The notes under the pieces: model-generated
Told to the model about the DNA's origin: nothing
The model's input: only the letters and a program-made list of their open reading frames with translations
Database searches by the model: none
Part shown: positions 1 through 9,534 of the stretch, one piece after another
Layout of the letters: every line of letters begins with the position of its first letter
How positions within the stretch are numbered: the first letter of the stretch is position 1
Program-made: the position numbers and the translations under genes
Assembly: GCA_000708835.1 (NCBI GenBank)
Contig: DF237402.1
Coordinates: 1 to 52,263 of the forward strand
Length of the DNA: 52,263 nucleotides
Source: Klebsormidium nitens
Taxonomy: Eukaryota > Streptophyta > Klebsormidiophyceae > Klebsormidiales > Klebsormidiaceae
Direction of reading: 5' to 3'

Positions 1-21
1 CCCATGGCACTCTGCCATGGG
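1..21. repeat. Perfect 9-bp inverted repeat with 3-nt loop
   Basis: CCCATGGCA, a CTC loop, then TGCCATGGG form a perfect hairpin at the very edge of the window. Its role is unknown; it could belong to a feature that begins outside the window. Confidence 0.6.
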
Positions 22-810
22 TTACTACGTTTTTTGCATGACTACGACTACACGAGCATGTTAGGATGGATTGCTAGGATTCGACACGATAGTTTTCATT
101 TCGAGCGTATCGTTTGCGCATCATCATAGGATCCGAGGTATTATCGACACGACCCGTAGCATCACGACAGTGATCTTGAAGCACGTTGAGCTACGTCGGA
201 AGAAGCCTCGTCCGGACACAATAAATAAGAGGTGGCCATAGATGCTCCGATGAGGAAGAAGAAAAAGGAAGACTCGCAGGATCGTCTTGTTGAGGGTTGA
301 GGATGGTAGATCTCTTTTTTACTTTCTTTTCATCATGTCCAACACGGTGCACTACCCTCGAATTATCCCCGCACTATACACATAAACATGTGCATATCTA
401 GATTCATGCACATAGTTTGCAACCACAAACACACACGCATAACATAGACAGTGATCAATGATTCGTGTACATGACACACCATATACATACACATATATGT
501 AGACGGATACGTGTTACATTCATGGGCTGGATTCCAACCTCGAGATATACCAGGCTTATCTAACATAGCATCCAAACCACATGATACCATGTAGTCTACT
601 ACAACCACAATCGGCTCCGAGGAACTTGTACTATACTGATGCGCAGATCCAGATGCAGTGCTGGCAATTGTCAATAACCACCCATTGTGCCATAACAAGG
701 ATATGAAAATGACATGAGTAGTCTACAGAGTACGCTCGTAGTTAGTCCAATGTTTTGCCAAAATGGATGAAACACAGTTGGCGTGCATAGAATCGGGAGT
801 GCATAAACGT
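22..810. other. No recognisable gene
   Basis: Only short chance reading frames occur here. The stretch around 380-500 is rich in CACA/ATAC dinucleotide-like sequence. I see no RNA gene or repeat that I can name. Confidence 0.4.
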
Positions 811-2388
811 TCACAGAGCAATGGCAACATGCGCCAAACTGAAGTCAACCAACATCCGCCAAAGAGAGGCTGCCTGCTGTTTTTCGGTGGTGAACAGGAA
901 CATTTCAGCAACATACGAGCTGCTGCCTTCCAAAGCACACCGCTCGCTATCAGAAAGTGTGTGTCTGCTGTCATCTAAGCATTGATTCAGGCGAGCAAAA
1001 TCGAGTTTCAATTGATGCGCATCAATGATGAGCACCCCATGCTTGCGCAGATTGTTGCGTGGTTGCGCATCATAGGCAGTGGTGAGCACAAGCTCCCGCG
1101 TGTTGTGGCGGCGTTGCACATACTCGATGAAGTGACGCATCACCGTTCTTGCAGGGGGTGGCTGTGATGCGTTATCAGCCAGTGCCGCTAATTGCTCTTG
1201 CAAAAGCAAATGTTGTTGTTGTAGCGCATCGTACTGACTTTGTTGCTCGCTGCATCTTTTCTGGTGATCTTCATAGTTCTGTTGTGCAGAACTTTCCATT
1301 TGTGTGCGGCAATACTGCTGCTGTGCTTCATTGTATTGAAGGTGCAAAACACTGCGCTTGCACAAGAACTCGAACACCGTAGCGTGCGGCGGCGGATTGC
1401 TTTGCTGCCAGGTTTTGGTGCACGCACGCACGATACCACCGCAAAAATCGGCAACGTGGCGCACCCCATAGACACCATTGGGATTGCTGCCATAAGGATA
1501 CACCAAGCGCTTGCTCTGCTTAAGGCGTCTGATGAGGATATATTCATCATGCGCCAGATTGACGTGAAGGACAATCTCTGACCAGTCCCCCAATGCCAGT
1601 TTATCAGCAACCGACCCTGCCTGCTGATATTGCAGCCGGCTGTGCTTGTAATTGGCTGCCCACATGAGCGCCAATGCACCAGGTACGCCGGTGGCAAGCC
1701 CCCATGCAAGGCTCAGGACAAATAAAAGCGAAGACATGCCAAGGCTTGCCATGCCGAGCATGTGTACGCTGCTTTGCAACATCAGTTGATGGAGCTTGCC
1801 TTGGTGCAAATGTTGCACATGCGCATCTCCGGGTAGCACGCCTGCCTCGCTGGCTTTTCGCAACATTATGTGTGCCTGCAACACCCGCACAAAGTCATAG
1901 ATTGCCAGCCTTACTGCTGTTAATGTACATAGACTTGCGCCTATCCAAATAATTGGAAGCAGGATAGGAGTGATCATGGACGTTGCGAAACTTGTAAGAA
2001 AGCCTCCCCCATACAAGAAACCACCCACCCCAAGGCCAATCCCATAGGAGTTGCGTTTGATGTAGGCCGCTTTGATATTGCGATCAATAATCGCACGCTG
2101 TGCTTGTAAATTTTGATTTAAGCTGTACTTGGCTGCTGAGGATAAATCCAAGCTGGGAATTTGCCGCTGGTTGCACTGCAGCAATTGCATATTCTCATAA
2201 TTGATGCGCAGGTTGGCTTGACCAGAAAAAAATTCAGCTACTGCCGATGCAGTGCCCGTGGCCAGATCAACTGCTGTGGCAGCCAGCGTAATAACAAGAT
2301 GTGCCATCATTTGGGCGGTTGTTGGCTGCACGAGACGTACGGGAACGCCCTCAGACAACGAGACCGACTCGTCCGCCATTCTCATCAT
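811..2388 (-). CDS. 525-residue membrane and coiled-coil protein of unknown function
   Basis: This is a long uninterrupted frame starting at tandem ATGs (2388; a third ATG two codons on, before ADESVSLSEG, may be the true start). An N-terminal hydrophobic stretch (about residues 30-55) is followed by a long hydrophobic region with Gly-rich helices (about 115-165) and another near 205-245, so two to four membrane passes are likely. From about residue 350 to 400 the sequence is Gln/Glu-rich (repeated QQQ) and predicted coiled coil. The C-terminal 120 residues look globular. No intron signals are needed. I do not recognise the family; membrane helices followed by a Gln-rich coiled coil in one intron-free exon could be viral or bacterial in origin, but that is inference. 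It lies outside the clearly viral block. Confidence 0.65.
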   Translation of the reverse strand: MMRMADESVSLSEGVPVRLVQPTTAQMMAHLVITLAATAVDLATGTASAVAEFFSGQANLRINYENMQLLQCNQRQIPSLDLSSAAKYSLNQNLQAQRAIIDRNIKAAYIKRNSYGIGLGVGGFLYGGGFLTSFATSMITPILLPIIWIGASLCTLTAVRLAIYDFVRVLQAHIMLRKASEAGVLPGDAHVQHLHQGKLHQLMLQSSVHMLGMASLGMSSLLFVLSLAWGLATGVPGALALMWAANYKHSRLQYQQAGSVADKLALGDWSEIVLHVNLAHDEYILIRRLKQSKRLVYPYGSNPNGVYGVRHVADFCGGIVRACTKTWQQSNPPPHATVFEFLCKRSVLHLQYNEAQQQYCRTQMESSAQQNYEDHQKRCSEQQSQYDALQQQHLLLQEQLAALADNASQPPPARTVMRHFIEYVQRRHNTRELVLTTAYDAQPRNNLRKHGVLIIDAHQLKLDFARLNQCLDDSRHTLSDSERCALEGSSSYVAEMFLFTTEKQQAASLWRMLVDFSLAHVAIAL

Positions 2389-2596
2389 CTCTCGTTCCAG
2401 CGCCCCTGAGATGCCTCTCTGCTTGTGCCTCTTCCTCCTAATGAGCGTCCTTTTACTACCCCTCTTGTCTAAGTTTGTTCAGGGACTGCCCCATTTTTAC
2501 GGAGAACCTTACTTTCTAATTTTATTTTTCGGACGACCGAAGTCCGAACCAGATTTGCGACCGCGATTGGTTATTATCCTTTGCGTCTTGCTGCCT

Positions 2597-2725
2597 GTTG
2601 CAAAACCTTGTCAAGTTTAGGGTTCGCTGCTGCTTGTTGCCGTATGTAGTCAGTGTCAGGGTTATCTGCCTGTTGCTATATGTGGTCAGCTTTAGGGTTA
2701 TGTGCTGCGTGTTGCTATATGTAAC
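2597..2725. repeat. Minisatellite, 36-39 bp unit, about 3 copies
   Basis: Units begin GTTGC at 2597, 2636, 2672 and 2711. Each contains a telomere-like core (TTTAGGGTT or CAGGGTTAT). Unit length varies between 36 and 39 bp. The core resembles the plant-type telomere repeat TTTAGGG, but there is no true telomeric array. Confidence 0.65.
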
Positions 2726-3627
2726 CCTAATGAGGCTTAAAAGTGGGATACTGTGCACCCTGACACAATCTCTTATGGGGAAGCCAAAAGGTACGAAGGG
2801 GTCGAGAGAGGGTCATAAGGAGTCACATTGTGTCCACGGGATGAGATATTTTGGAAGGGCTCACGTGCGGGTGGTGCCTGTGGCATTTGGAATGCCACAA
2901 TCGTATGACGTTCCATTAAAATATCTTACGAAGTTACGAATCTCGACCTGTGATCTGCCACCCACGGTTCGCGCAACACGCGTCACATACTCAACTGACT
3001 TGTCGCTGGAGTAACTTCGAATCTCGACATGCGATCTACGTATCTCTTCGTGTATTCGTCACGCTCATTTACAGCCGTCCTTCAGTTTTGGATCACTGAA
3101 GAAATCAGGTTCGATTGAGGCGGATGGTTTGGGTCAGATATTCTGATCGTTCTCTCAGCACAATGGAAGCATGGTGGCGCCTGAGCCTTGCAGGCTTCTT
3201 CTCGTCTATGGTAATCGGTGTGAATTCCGTAAGGCCAGGCTTGAGGCGTGGTTCCTGACCTGAAAGGACCTTGACAGGCTGTTTCAGGGCCCTGACTGCA
3301 ACAGAAAGGTTGTGCTCTTGAAGCTGAGGTTGTGGGAGGAGGTGGTGCCGTTGACGCTGAGCCCCGACTACCAGCACGGTGGTAACAGGTCTATTTATCG
3401 TATTGTTGTGAAAGAGGACTATGGACAAAGGGCTGACGCAGACTCGGTTAATTGGCATTCTGGGTTGCCAGAACAGGAATGTGATGACTTCCTCCTAAAG
3501 ATAATGGTAGGCCTTTTTTCAAATTCAGAGGACGGCAATCCAGCGTACTACCTCACGTTGTGGCTGGCCTTCCCCTTTCCCGCTTGCAGCGCGAGGGGAC
3601 TCTGTTCAAGGATTTGAAGGAACTTAG
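2726..3627. other. No convincing gene
   Basis: Several frames of about 100 codons exist on both strands around 3105-3617, but none shows a motif or biased composition. Part of this may be exons of the gene whose MYND finger lies just downstream. Confidence 0.3.
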
Positions 3628-3819
3628 TGGCAGGAGAGAGCGAGGGTTTTTGTAAGCCATTGCCTGACCTGCAAAAAGAAGGGCGCAGTTTTACAGTGCT
3701 CTGAGTGCAAGGTTGCCTGGTTTTGTGGGAGAGAATGCGAGTGGGTTGGATTTGACAGGCACGCAAGGGCGTGCTCTGCTTACGTCAGCTTCTTGAGATT
3801 AGAATATGAGGCCTCCTAG
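3628..3819 (+). pseudogene. MYND zinc-finger exon or gene fragment
   Basis: The frame ending at the TAG at 3817-3819 encodes a MYND-type finger. From codon 3661 the pattern is C-x2-C-x8-C-x2-C-x4-F-C-x3-C-x8-H-x3-C, including CLTCKKKGAVLQCSEC and WFCGRECEW. MYND fingers bind proline-rich peptides in transcription and methyltransferase proteins. No start codon is present: the frame is closed by a TAG just upstream, beside an AG that could be a splice acceptor. It is therefore either the last exon of a spliced host gene or a relic. About 20 residues follow the finger before the stop. Confidence 0.6.
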
Positions 3820-4618
3820 CTCAGTGTAAATTATGATTTGAAAGCGATCTAGTAGCTTGACCATCTCGTCGATGCGAGCACCTGTGACCTGTAATATTAC
3901 GTAGTGTATGGATCCAATTCCTTTCAAAATAGCAAGTCTTTCCAAAACTCTGGTGATGCTCGCTTGGCTTCCTCCCTGGGATATGGACCAATTCACGCGT
4001 CGCACGTCAAACCATATGTATGCCACTTTTTCAGTTTTGTCACTGGTGAAACATTTGCGACATATGTTTATTTGTGTGTGGAACAAGTGTCGTGAATGCA
4101 AGGATGCCGGATGTAATTTAAACGAATGTTCAGACCTGGGCCGCTACAATGATGACTATTGGAGGCTAGGAATGAGCTTAGCTCGATACCATATATGTAC
4201 ACCTATGCATGGTGGGCATCAGGATGGGTGTTAGGTTTATTGGCTCCGAGGACTACCTTACAGTGCGACGCTCGTATTCAACTGGGGATGCTGCCATGAA
4301 TATCTACCTATGCTTTTGCGAGCCGTTTGCATCCTACAAGCCCGGCCACTCGGTCTCCACGCCGCTCCAGCTTCATTTGGTCTACAGGGGGCGAGGCAAG
4401 GGGGTGATCCATAGAGGTCAAATCAATATCGATTCATCACCAAAGGTGGATGCTGCAGACATCAAGAACCGCTCACGAATCCGTGAGATGGATAAGACAA
4501 GCCGGAACAAGCCGGAAATTCCCACCCATGCTTGGTTGGGAACCTGACAACCTAAAACCTGTTGGAAAATTCTTTGACCTCTATAAATCCTTCATTTGAA
4601 CCTTCTGAACGTACCTCT
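3820..4618. other. Probably relic sequence, no assignable gene
   Basis: A minus-strand frame at 3799-4101 (100 codons) has protein-like composition with alternating hydrophobic segments but no motif I can name. A plus-strand frame at 4209-4547 is basic at its end. Neither has a supported start or splice sites. Confidence 0.3.
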
Positions 4619-4999
4619 TTAAGTGTCTCTCCTGTTTTTGGTTTTAGGATAGAAAGTTAACCTCTTTAGGTGTCTCTCCTCTAGAACTTGAGCATGTAAA
4701 AACGATGAGTTGGCATGAATGGTAGGTACATCGAAGGAAAGAGGAGAGACTCTGATGCGTTGGTTCTCAGGCACCGGGTGAAGTAACGACGTGAGCCCCT
4801 TCAGCCGCCCGACCGACTCCGGCAGGCTCTCGAGTGCCACCCATTGACTAAGTTTAATGATCACAAGCCAACGGGGGTTATTCATAATGATTGGCTGCAG
4901 CTCTACCAAAGAGTGATACAATTGTACAACTGCGATAATAGTCGTTCTTGAATTGAAAACCAATCTTTCATAGTAAGTATGTAACAATTTTGCTGCCAC
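4619..4999 (-). pseudogene. Leucine-rich-repeat-like relic
   Basis: The 126-residue frame contains one clear plant-type LRR unit, ALESLPESVGRLKGLTSL, preceded by a weaker hydrophobic repeat. LRR proteins normally have many tandem units; only one or two survive here, so this is a relic or one exon of a larger host gene. It marks the left limit of sequence that looks cellular before the viral block. Confidence 0.4.
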
Positions 5000-5278
5000 G
5001 CTCTACGAGAGTGGAAAATATGTCATCCCTTCTCAGAAGGTCTTCTGAATGTTGCTAAGCTGCGTGACCGTCTACTTCTGGAGAACCTCGTGCATAAGGA
5101 TGAGGTTGAACACATGACTTTCAAAGATACATACACCCGTGATGGGCGGATTGTGGACGAGCTTCCAGACGACGTCGAGATAGTGTCTGTGGAACAGGAG
5201 CTGAAGCGGGTATTCATTTGGCAACCCAGTAAAAGACATTCTGGTGGTGAGCGAGATGCTCCGGTGCAAAAACGGTGA
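4990..5278 (+). pseudogene. Charged protein fragment, unknown
   Basis: An open frame without an ATG at a sensible position runs from after a stop near 4987 to TGA 5276-5278. It has protein-like composition (LRDRLLLENLV, then DELPDDVEIVSVEQELKRVF) and a basic end. The first usable codon would be GTG at 5090 or an internal ATG. It is on the same strand and 66 bp upstream of the next degraded gene, so it may be the first viral remnant in the block. Family unknown. Confidence 0.35.
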
Positions 5279-5344
5279 GGCGCCAAAACGTCGTGCCCGT
5301 CCCGGACACCAAATCCCCCATGCGTAAATCCATCATTTATCAAA

Positions 5345-5732
5345 ATGAAGTATTCCCAAATGGGAAAGTGGATTTACGCCTTCTCGCTTGACAAACGAGA
5401 GACCGCGAAGATGCAACAAGAGATGATTGCCACGGTTGGCTGGTACGACCCGAGAGGGTTCGTGGTCTGCCGCTTGAAGGGTTTGATTTGGATGGACGGC
5501 GGGGCTTTTCTCCCGAATAGAGACCCCGTGGATACAGACTGGCTGACGCCGTTTTAGGAAGCCACTGGCTTGACGCTCTCATACGAGCCGTTCACTCTGC
5601 CCCCTGCTGAAGTACGCGAATGTCTTTGACCATGCTCAAAAAGTTGCAGAACGGGATTGGAAAAAGGAGGAGGTGCAGTCTTGGCTCGAGATATGCTGCA
5701 AATATGGTGCAGAGATAGACTACTCCCCTTGA
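5345..5732 (+). pseudogene. Degraded small viral gene (stop plus frameshift)
   Basis: Reading starts at ATG 5345. An in-frame TAG at 5555-5557 interrupts it, and the same frame then continues with EATGLTLSYEPFTLPP. Near 5610 coding character moves to another frame (KYANVFDHAQKVAERDW, then a helical end rich in E and K) and stops at TGA 5730-5732. Together this would be a protein of about 128 residues. I do not recognise the family. Two lesions in under 400 bp suggest a pseudogene. It lies 44 bp upstream of the first F-box-like gene on the same strand. Confidence 0.5.
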
Positions 5733-5775
5733 AGAAAGGTACTCGCACACACGCTTAGGGCCAACGGAGCACCGA

Positions 5776-6702
5776 ATGCCCTTCCATTCCGGAATGGCAG
5801 ACTTGGATCGATCCGACATGGAGCGCCCTGACGCTGAAGTGGGCGAGTGTGCGATCACAAACGTGGCACCCCCGCTCTTGCTGGAGCTTCTGCTCCACCA
5901 CTCGGACATCAGAGTGCCCGCCCTGACCGCGCTAGCATGCACCGCAACCGACTTCAGCGCGGCGGTGAACGAGCTTTGGCCTTCGATGATGGCAAAATTT
6001 TCGGAGAGCTGTCAGAATGAACCGACTACTCCCCTGACCGCGAGACAGATTCCGGTCGAAGCCTTTCGTAAAACTCCCCACCCGGCCAGCGCTTGCAGGG
6101 TTCGGGCGTTGACTAGACCGAGAGGCGAAGGCTTGAACTTGAGCTTCGAATTCGAGGAAGAAGGCTCAGAATGGACGCGCCAGGACGCTCTGATGACGGT
6201 GTATACTGCTCGCTACACGTATCGTCTCAGCACGGCAGACATTCGTCAACTCCAACCATACACAGGCATGTACAATGACAAGTACTACAGATTCGAAGAC
6301 GTTCTGGGGGCGGGCATGCTCCGATTCGGGCGACGGCCTTATCTGGAGCGCCTCCTCCGAAGACCGATCCGGGAGCATCCGCAGATCGAGAAGAGGAGCA
6401 CCGGCTGGAATCATGTGATGCGGTTGCACCAGAGGGTGGCCCCGGAAGTCATGCTCGACACGAGAACACTTCAAGCATATGCCGAGGAGTACATGAAGTC
6501 GGGCGTCGGGATCAATGTAATCAGGAGCCGTCTGTGGTCGCACAGATTCTTCTTGCAGCAGGTGTCTCAGCTGGTGCCCCATATGAACGTGGCCGAGCAG
6601 TCACGAGTTAAGCATCTCCAGAAAGCTTACGTCTTGACGAATGACTATGAGCTGGTCCGAGAAGCTACCAGGATAATGATAGCAATAACAGGACTTCACT
6701 GA
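5776..6702 (+). CDS. F-box-like protein, tandem paralogue 1
   Basis: This 308-residue protein is intact. Residues about 35-75 (LLLELLLHHSDIRVPALTALACTATDFSAAV) match the shape of an F-box (LPxELL...L.ALACxCK.F), the module that ties substrates to SCF ubiquitin ligases through Skp1. The rest has no motif I can name, but it is clearly homologous to the gene at 7247-8153: both share LxFEFEEEGSxWTRQxALM, a YYRFEDVLGAGMLR/YKFEDVLGAGMLR block, RPIR, and an HLQKAYV/YLQKAYV block near the C-terminus. The two copies flank the SWIB gene, giving a local duplication typical of giant viruses. F-box identity rests on pattern only. Confidence 0.65.
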   Translation: MPFHSGMADLDRSDMERPDAEVGECAITNVAPPLLLELLLHHSDIRVPALTALACTATDFSAAVNELWPSMMAKFSESCQNEPTTPLTARQIPVEAFRKTPHPASACRVRALTRPRGEGLNLSFEFEEEGSEWTRQDALMTVYTARYTYRLSTADIRQLQPYTGMYNDKYYRFEDVLGAGMLRFGRRPYLERLLRRPIREHPQIEKRSTGWNHVMRLHQRVAPEVMLDTRTLQAYAEEYMKSGVGINVIRSRLWSHRFFLQQVSQLVPHMNVAEQSRVKHLQKAYVLTNDYELVREATRIMIAITGLH

Positions 6703-6715
6703 GGGCTGATGATCC

Positions 6716-7132
6716 TTGGGACGCGGCTACAACAATCAATTCGTTCTGATGTCAACGATATCACCATGGGTAACGGCGCCCACGAACTTTGGCGCGGTCA
6801 GTGGAGCTCGGGCACGCGGGCACGTTAGCTTAGGAAGTACCGCATTCAAACAGCTCAACGCTATGAGGCACTCGTGTTCCTTTTCACAGAAGGGAAGGAT
6901 TTCTTCGGACTTGGCATGGTTGCTTGACCTTCCATCAAGTGTCCGCATCAGTCGGCCGCAACTGACTCGAATAATCGGAAATTGGCTCCGGGCAAACGAT
7001 TTGATAGAGAATCGTGTTCTAATATACGTAACCTACGACATGAGTTGCGTATTTGGAGCCGAAAATGGAAGTTTCATTTCTCACTTTGCACTACAATCGT
7101 TTCTACGATCACATTGGTACAAGACTGCATAA
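6716..7132 (+). CDS. SWIB/MDM2-domain protein
   Basis: The C-terminal 80 residues form a SWIB domain: SSDLAWLLDLPSSVRISR, then LTRIIGNWLRANDLI, then a stretch ending HFALQSFLRSHW. These match the family pattern (LxxFLGxP....SRxxVxxxIxxYIxxxxLx ... F.LxxxLxxHx). SWIB domains occur in chromatin remodelling subunits and in several giant viruses, where they are thought to act in transcription or chromatin. The N-terminal 50 residues are low quality and the true start may be internal (ATG around 6746 or 6864). The gene begins 14 bp after the preceding F-box-like gene. Confidence 0.7.
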   Translation: MGRGYNNQFVLMSTISPWVTAPTNFGAVSGARARGHVSLGSTAFKQLNAMRHSCSFSQKGRISSDLAWLLDLPSSVRISRPQLTRIIGNWLRANDLIENRVLIYVTYDMSCVFGAENGSFISHFALQSFLRSHWYKTA

Positions 7133-7246
7133 GGCGGAGCCATCGGCTGCTTCCTTGGAACCACTACCTACCGGCAGCGGATTCTATACCGAATCACGTG
7201 AAGCAATAGTTATGTAAGCACCCCTTAAGGACAAAGGTCGGGCCAG

Positions 7247-8153
7247 ATGCCCCTTCATTCTAACATGGAGCCTGTCAGCAACCGCTCGAAAGAATGCGCA
7301 ATCGAAACTCTGGCAGCCTCCCACCTTTTGGAGCTGCTTGTCCATCATTCAGACATCCAAGTACCGTCTCTGACCGCCTTGGCATGCACAGCAAAAGCCT
7401 ACAACGAAGCGGTGGACCAGTTGTGGCCGTACCTCATGACCAAGTACGAGGCCGAGTGTGGGAGGGGCCCGGCCGCGGCACTGACGCCCAGGCATACGCC
7501 AGAAGAGGATGTTGAGAAGAATCTTGAGGATGGCTGTGAAGTTTTCGCCGAACGTATTCCGGGCGGCAAAGGCTTCAGACTGAAGTTCGAATTTGAGGAA
7601 GAAGGGAGCGACTGGACCCGGCAGGAAGCTCTAATGCCTTTAAAGACCGGAGCTCGCAAGGTATACCTGCTCACTGCTCCAGATCTCCGCCTCCTACAAC
7701 CGTTCATAGTTCCAGGTGCGAGACGAGATCCTCTTCTCCGTGGAAAGTTTTACAAATTCGAAGATGTTCTGGGGGCGGGCATGCTTCGGTACGATCGGAA
7801 ATCCTATGTAGACCGTCTCTTGAAGAGACCGATCCGGGACTGCACGCAGGCGGAGCTGAGGAGCGATCGGTGGGAAATGGTGAAATATCTCCCCATCGTG
7901 CATCCACCGATCCTACTCGAGCCTCCCTTGCTGAACAATTATGCGAGCAGTTATATCAGAACGGGGATCGGACTCAAGGAAGTGCAGCAACGTCTTTTTC
8001 TCACAGTACGTCAGCGCTCGTACGCACCAACACATGAACCACCCGGAGCAAGTAAGAGTGGCATACCTTCAGAAAGCATACGTTTGGACGCAAGAATTTC
8101 AGCTCGTCTCAGATGCGGTAGCAATCATTCGAGAGACGCGAGGAGTCTACTAA
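7247..8153 (+). pseudogene. F-box-like protein, tandem paralogue 2 (frameshifted)
   Basis: This is a homologue of 5776-6702 along its length (F-box-like LLELLVHHSDIQVPSLTALACTA, FEFEEEGSDWTRQEALM, KFEDVLGAGMLR). The initial frame loses homology near 7990-8000 at a run of five T residues. The neighbouring frame then carries the expected C-terminus (YLQKAYVWTQEFQLVSD) to TAA at 8151-8153. A single-base indel explains this; it is either a real mutation or a homopolymer error. The start ATG follows a CTTAAG palindrome by 17 bp. The stop overlaps the stop of the convergent aquaporin gene. Confidence 0.7.
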
Positions 8154-8982
8154 AGGACGTCGATCCTTGGGACTTTGAATGGGGCTGGCGATATTGCCAG
8201 AGGGGCAGGCACGTCCGTGTCTTCGACCGGTGAATAAGTCGTAGGGATCAAATATGTCTTGACGACAGCAGGAAGCACCCCACCGACGATCGGCCCTGCT
8301 ATGAACACCCAAATGTGCTTCCAAGCCTCCTTCGGCGCCGTCCCGATGCAGCGATCACAGCACCCAAGCTGCGTGCCGGATTAACGCTACATCCGTCGAT
8401 AGGGATCAGAGCAAGATGCGCCACTATAATCGCAGCGCCTACAGCCACATGTACCATGAGTCCCAGAACGTGTCGCCCGATGTCGTTCACAGGCAGAAGC
8501 CCTGTCACCTGCAGCACAAGTGTTACAAGGAGAGAGGTTGCAATTATTTCGGCTAAGAGAGCTTGCCACAGACCATATCCCGGCTGAACAAAGTTGACGG
8601 CCTGACTTGCGGCATAATGCTCATGATTCGAAACGGCCCGTGCAAGTAAAGCACCACACGTGGCTCCAACAACCTGTGCAACAATGTACACGACTCCCGT
8701 AAGTATGTCTACCGACCGTTGCACCATGAATGCAATAGTCACGGCTGGGTTGAGATGCGCGCCCGAAACATTTCCAAAGCAAAAGATCAGACCAGCTATG
8801 CTGGTCCCAAAGACTGTGGCTACTCCGATCGGTGCGGCTGCCGAACCATCGACTGAGCTTGGCCCATAATTCACAACGGTACACACTACTGGAAATAGAA
8901 AGTAAGCTGATCCCAAGCACTCTGCCCCAGCTGCATTGCAGAGCCTGAGCACCTTGTTGTTACGGCGGTCTGTGGAGGCCAT
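8150..8982 (-). pseudogene. Aquaporin / MIP-family channel, frameshifted near the last helix
   Basis: A major intrinsic protein that should form a water or glycerol pore. The 227-residue frame from ATG 8982 has the first half-helix motif GAHLNPAVT (NPA at about residues 78-80) and the second, CSVNPARS (NPA at about 201-203), with hydrophobic helices between. Around 8335-8350 the frame runs into an Arg-rich tail and a stop at 8299. The adjacent frame instead continues with the expected sixth helix (WKHIWVFIAGPIVGGVL) and a 35-residue tail to TAG at 8150-8152. One indel near a GC-rich run would restore about 277 residues, normal for the family. Viral aquaporin-type channels are known from chloroviruses (aquaglyceroporin AQPV1). 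Confidence 0.88.
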
Positions 8983-9033
8983 GTGGTAAGTTCGTCCCAG
9001 AAAACATTTGGCTTCAAAAGTCCACGCTTATTA
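8983..9033. promoter_or_regulatory. Upstream region of the aquaporin gene, cut short by a MITE
   Basis: Only 51 bp separate the aquaporin start from the TA target site of the MITE. No clear TATA element is visible; the MITE may have displaced or replaced the original promoter. Confidence 0.3.
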
Positions 9034-9503
9034 CAGTTTTCGTCGAAAATGTCGCCTGAGATATGTAACGCTTGAAGATCTGAATGTGCGTTTAAAACCC
9101 CCTGAAAATTCTCAGAAGGTACTGTATGTTCTAATCATGAGCATCACTTGTTACCGACTGGAAGAGTGGCTAGTACTGTCCTAAGCGTGCCCCGTCAACA
9201 TACGGTATGAGACCTCCATCAAAAGGCCCATCTTTGAGCTTCCCTGAAGCGCGATTGCACGCTGTGCAATGTACCAGCGTCGCTTGGATTTGGGCTGGAG
9301 GTCTATGGCATGGCATAGGAGTATCAGTACTTGTCCACAAAAAGGAACAGTATTCTTCAGTACCAGTTACTCTGGTCAGGCTCTGCCTACCAAGGACGCT
9401 GGGCGGCTGAGGGATAGCCAGTTAACTCTGTTATTATTGCTAATTATCGCCTTTTCTTGTGGCCCCCGTTACATAATAGGGGCGACAGTTTGGGCGAAAA
9501 TGG
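9034..9503. mobile_element. Tc1/mariner-like MITE, copy 1 (470 bp)
   Basis: Flanked by TA on both sides (9032-9033 and 9504-9505). The left end reads CAGTTTTCGTCG and the right end, reverse-complemented, CCATTTTCGCCC; over 23 bp the two ends agree at about 18 positions, including a shared TGTCGCC. It carries no transposase. A second copy at 41,294-41,764 in the same orientation differs at only about nine positions. CAGT-type ends with TA duplications are characteristic of the Tc1/mariner superfamily. The left TA lies 51 bp upstream of the aquaporin start and the right end 32 bp before the kinase ATG. Confidence 0.8.
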
Positions 9504-9534
9504 TAATAAAAAAGGAGAGCCTATTGCAGATTCC

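Noticed and set aside
2597-2725. Internal telomere
   Set aside because: Only single TTTAGGG-like cores inside a 36-39 bp unit, not a telomeric array.
5592-5942. Minus-strand frame across the start of the F-box-like gene
   Set aside because: Overlaps well-supported coding sequence on the other strand and has no motif.
9457-9534. Upstream start of the hybrid kinase at 9,457
   Set aside because: GTG start, and most of the extension is MITE sequence.
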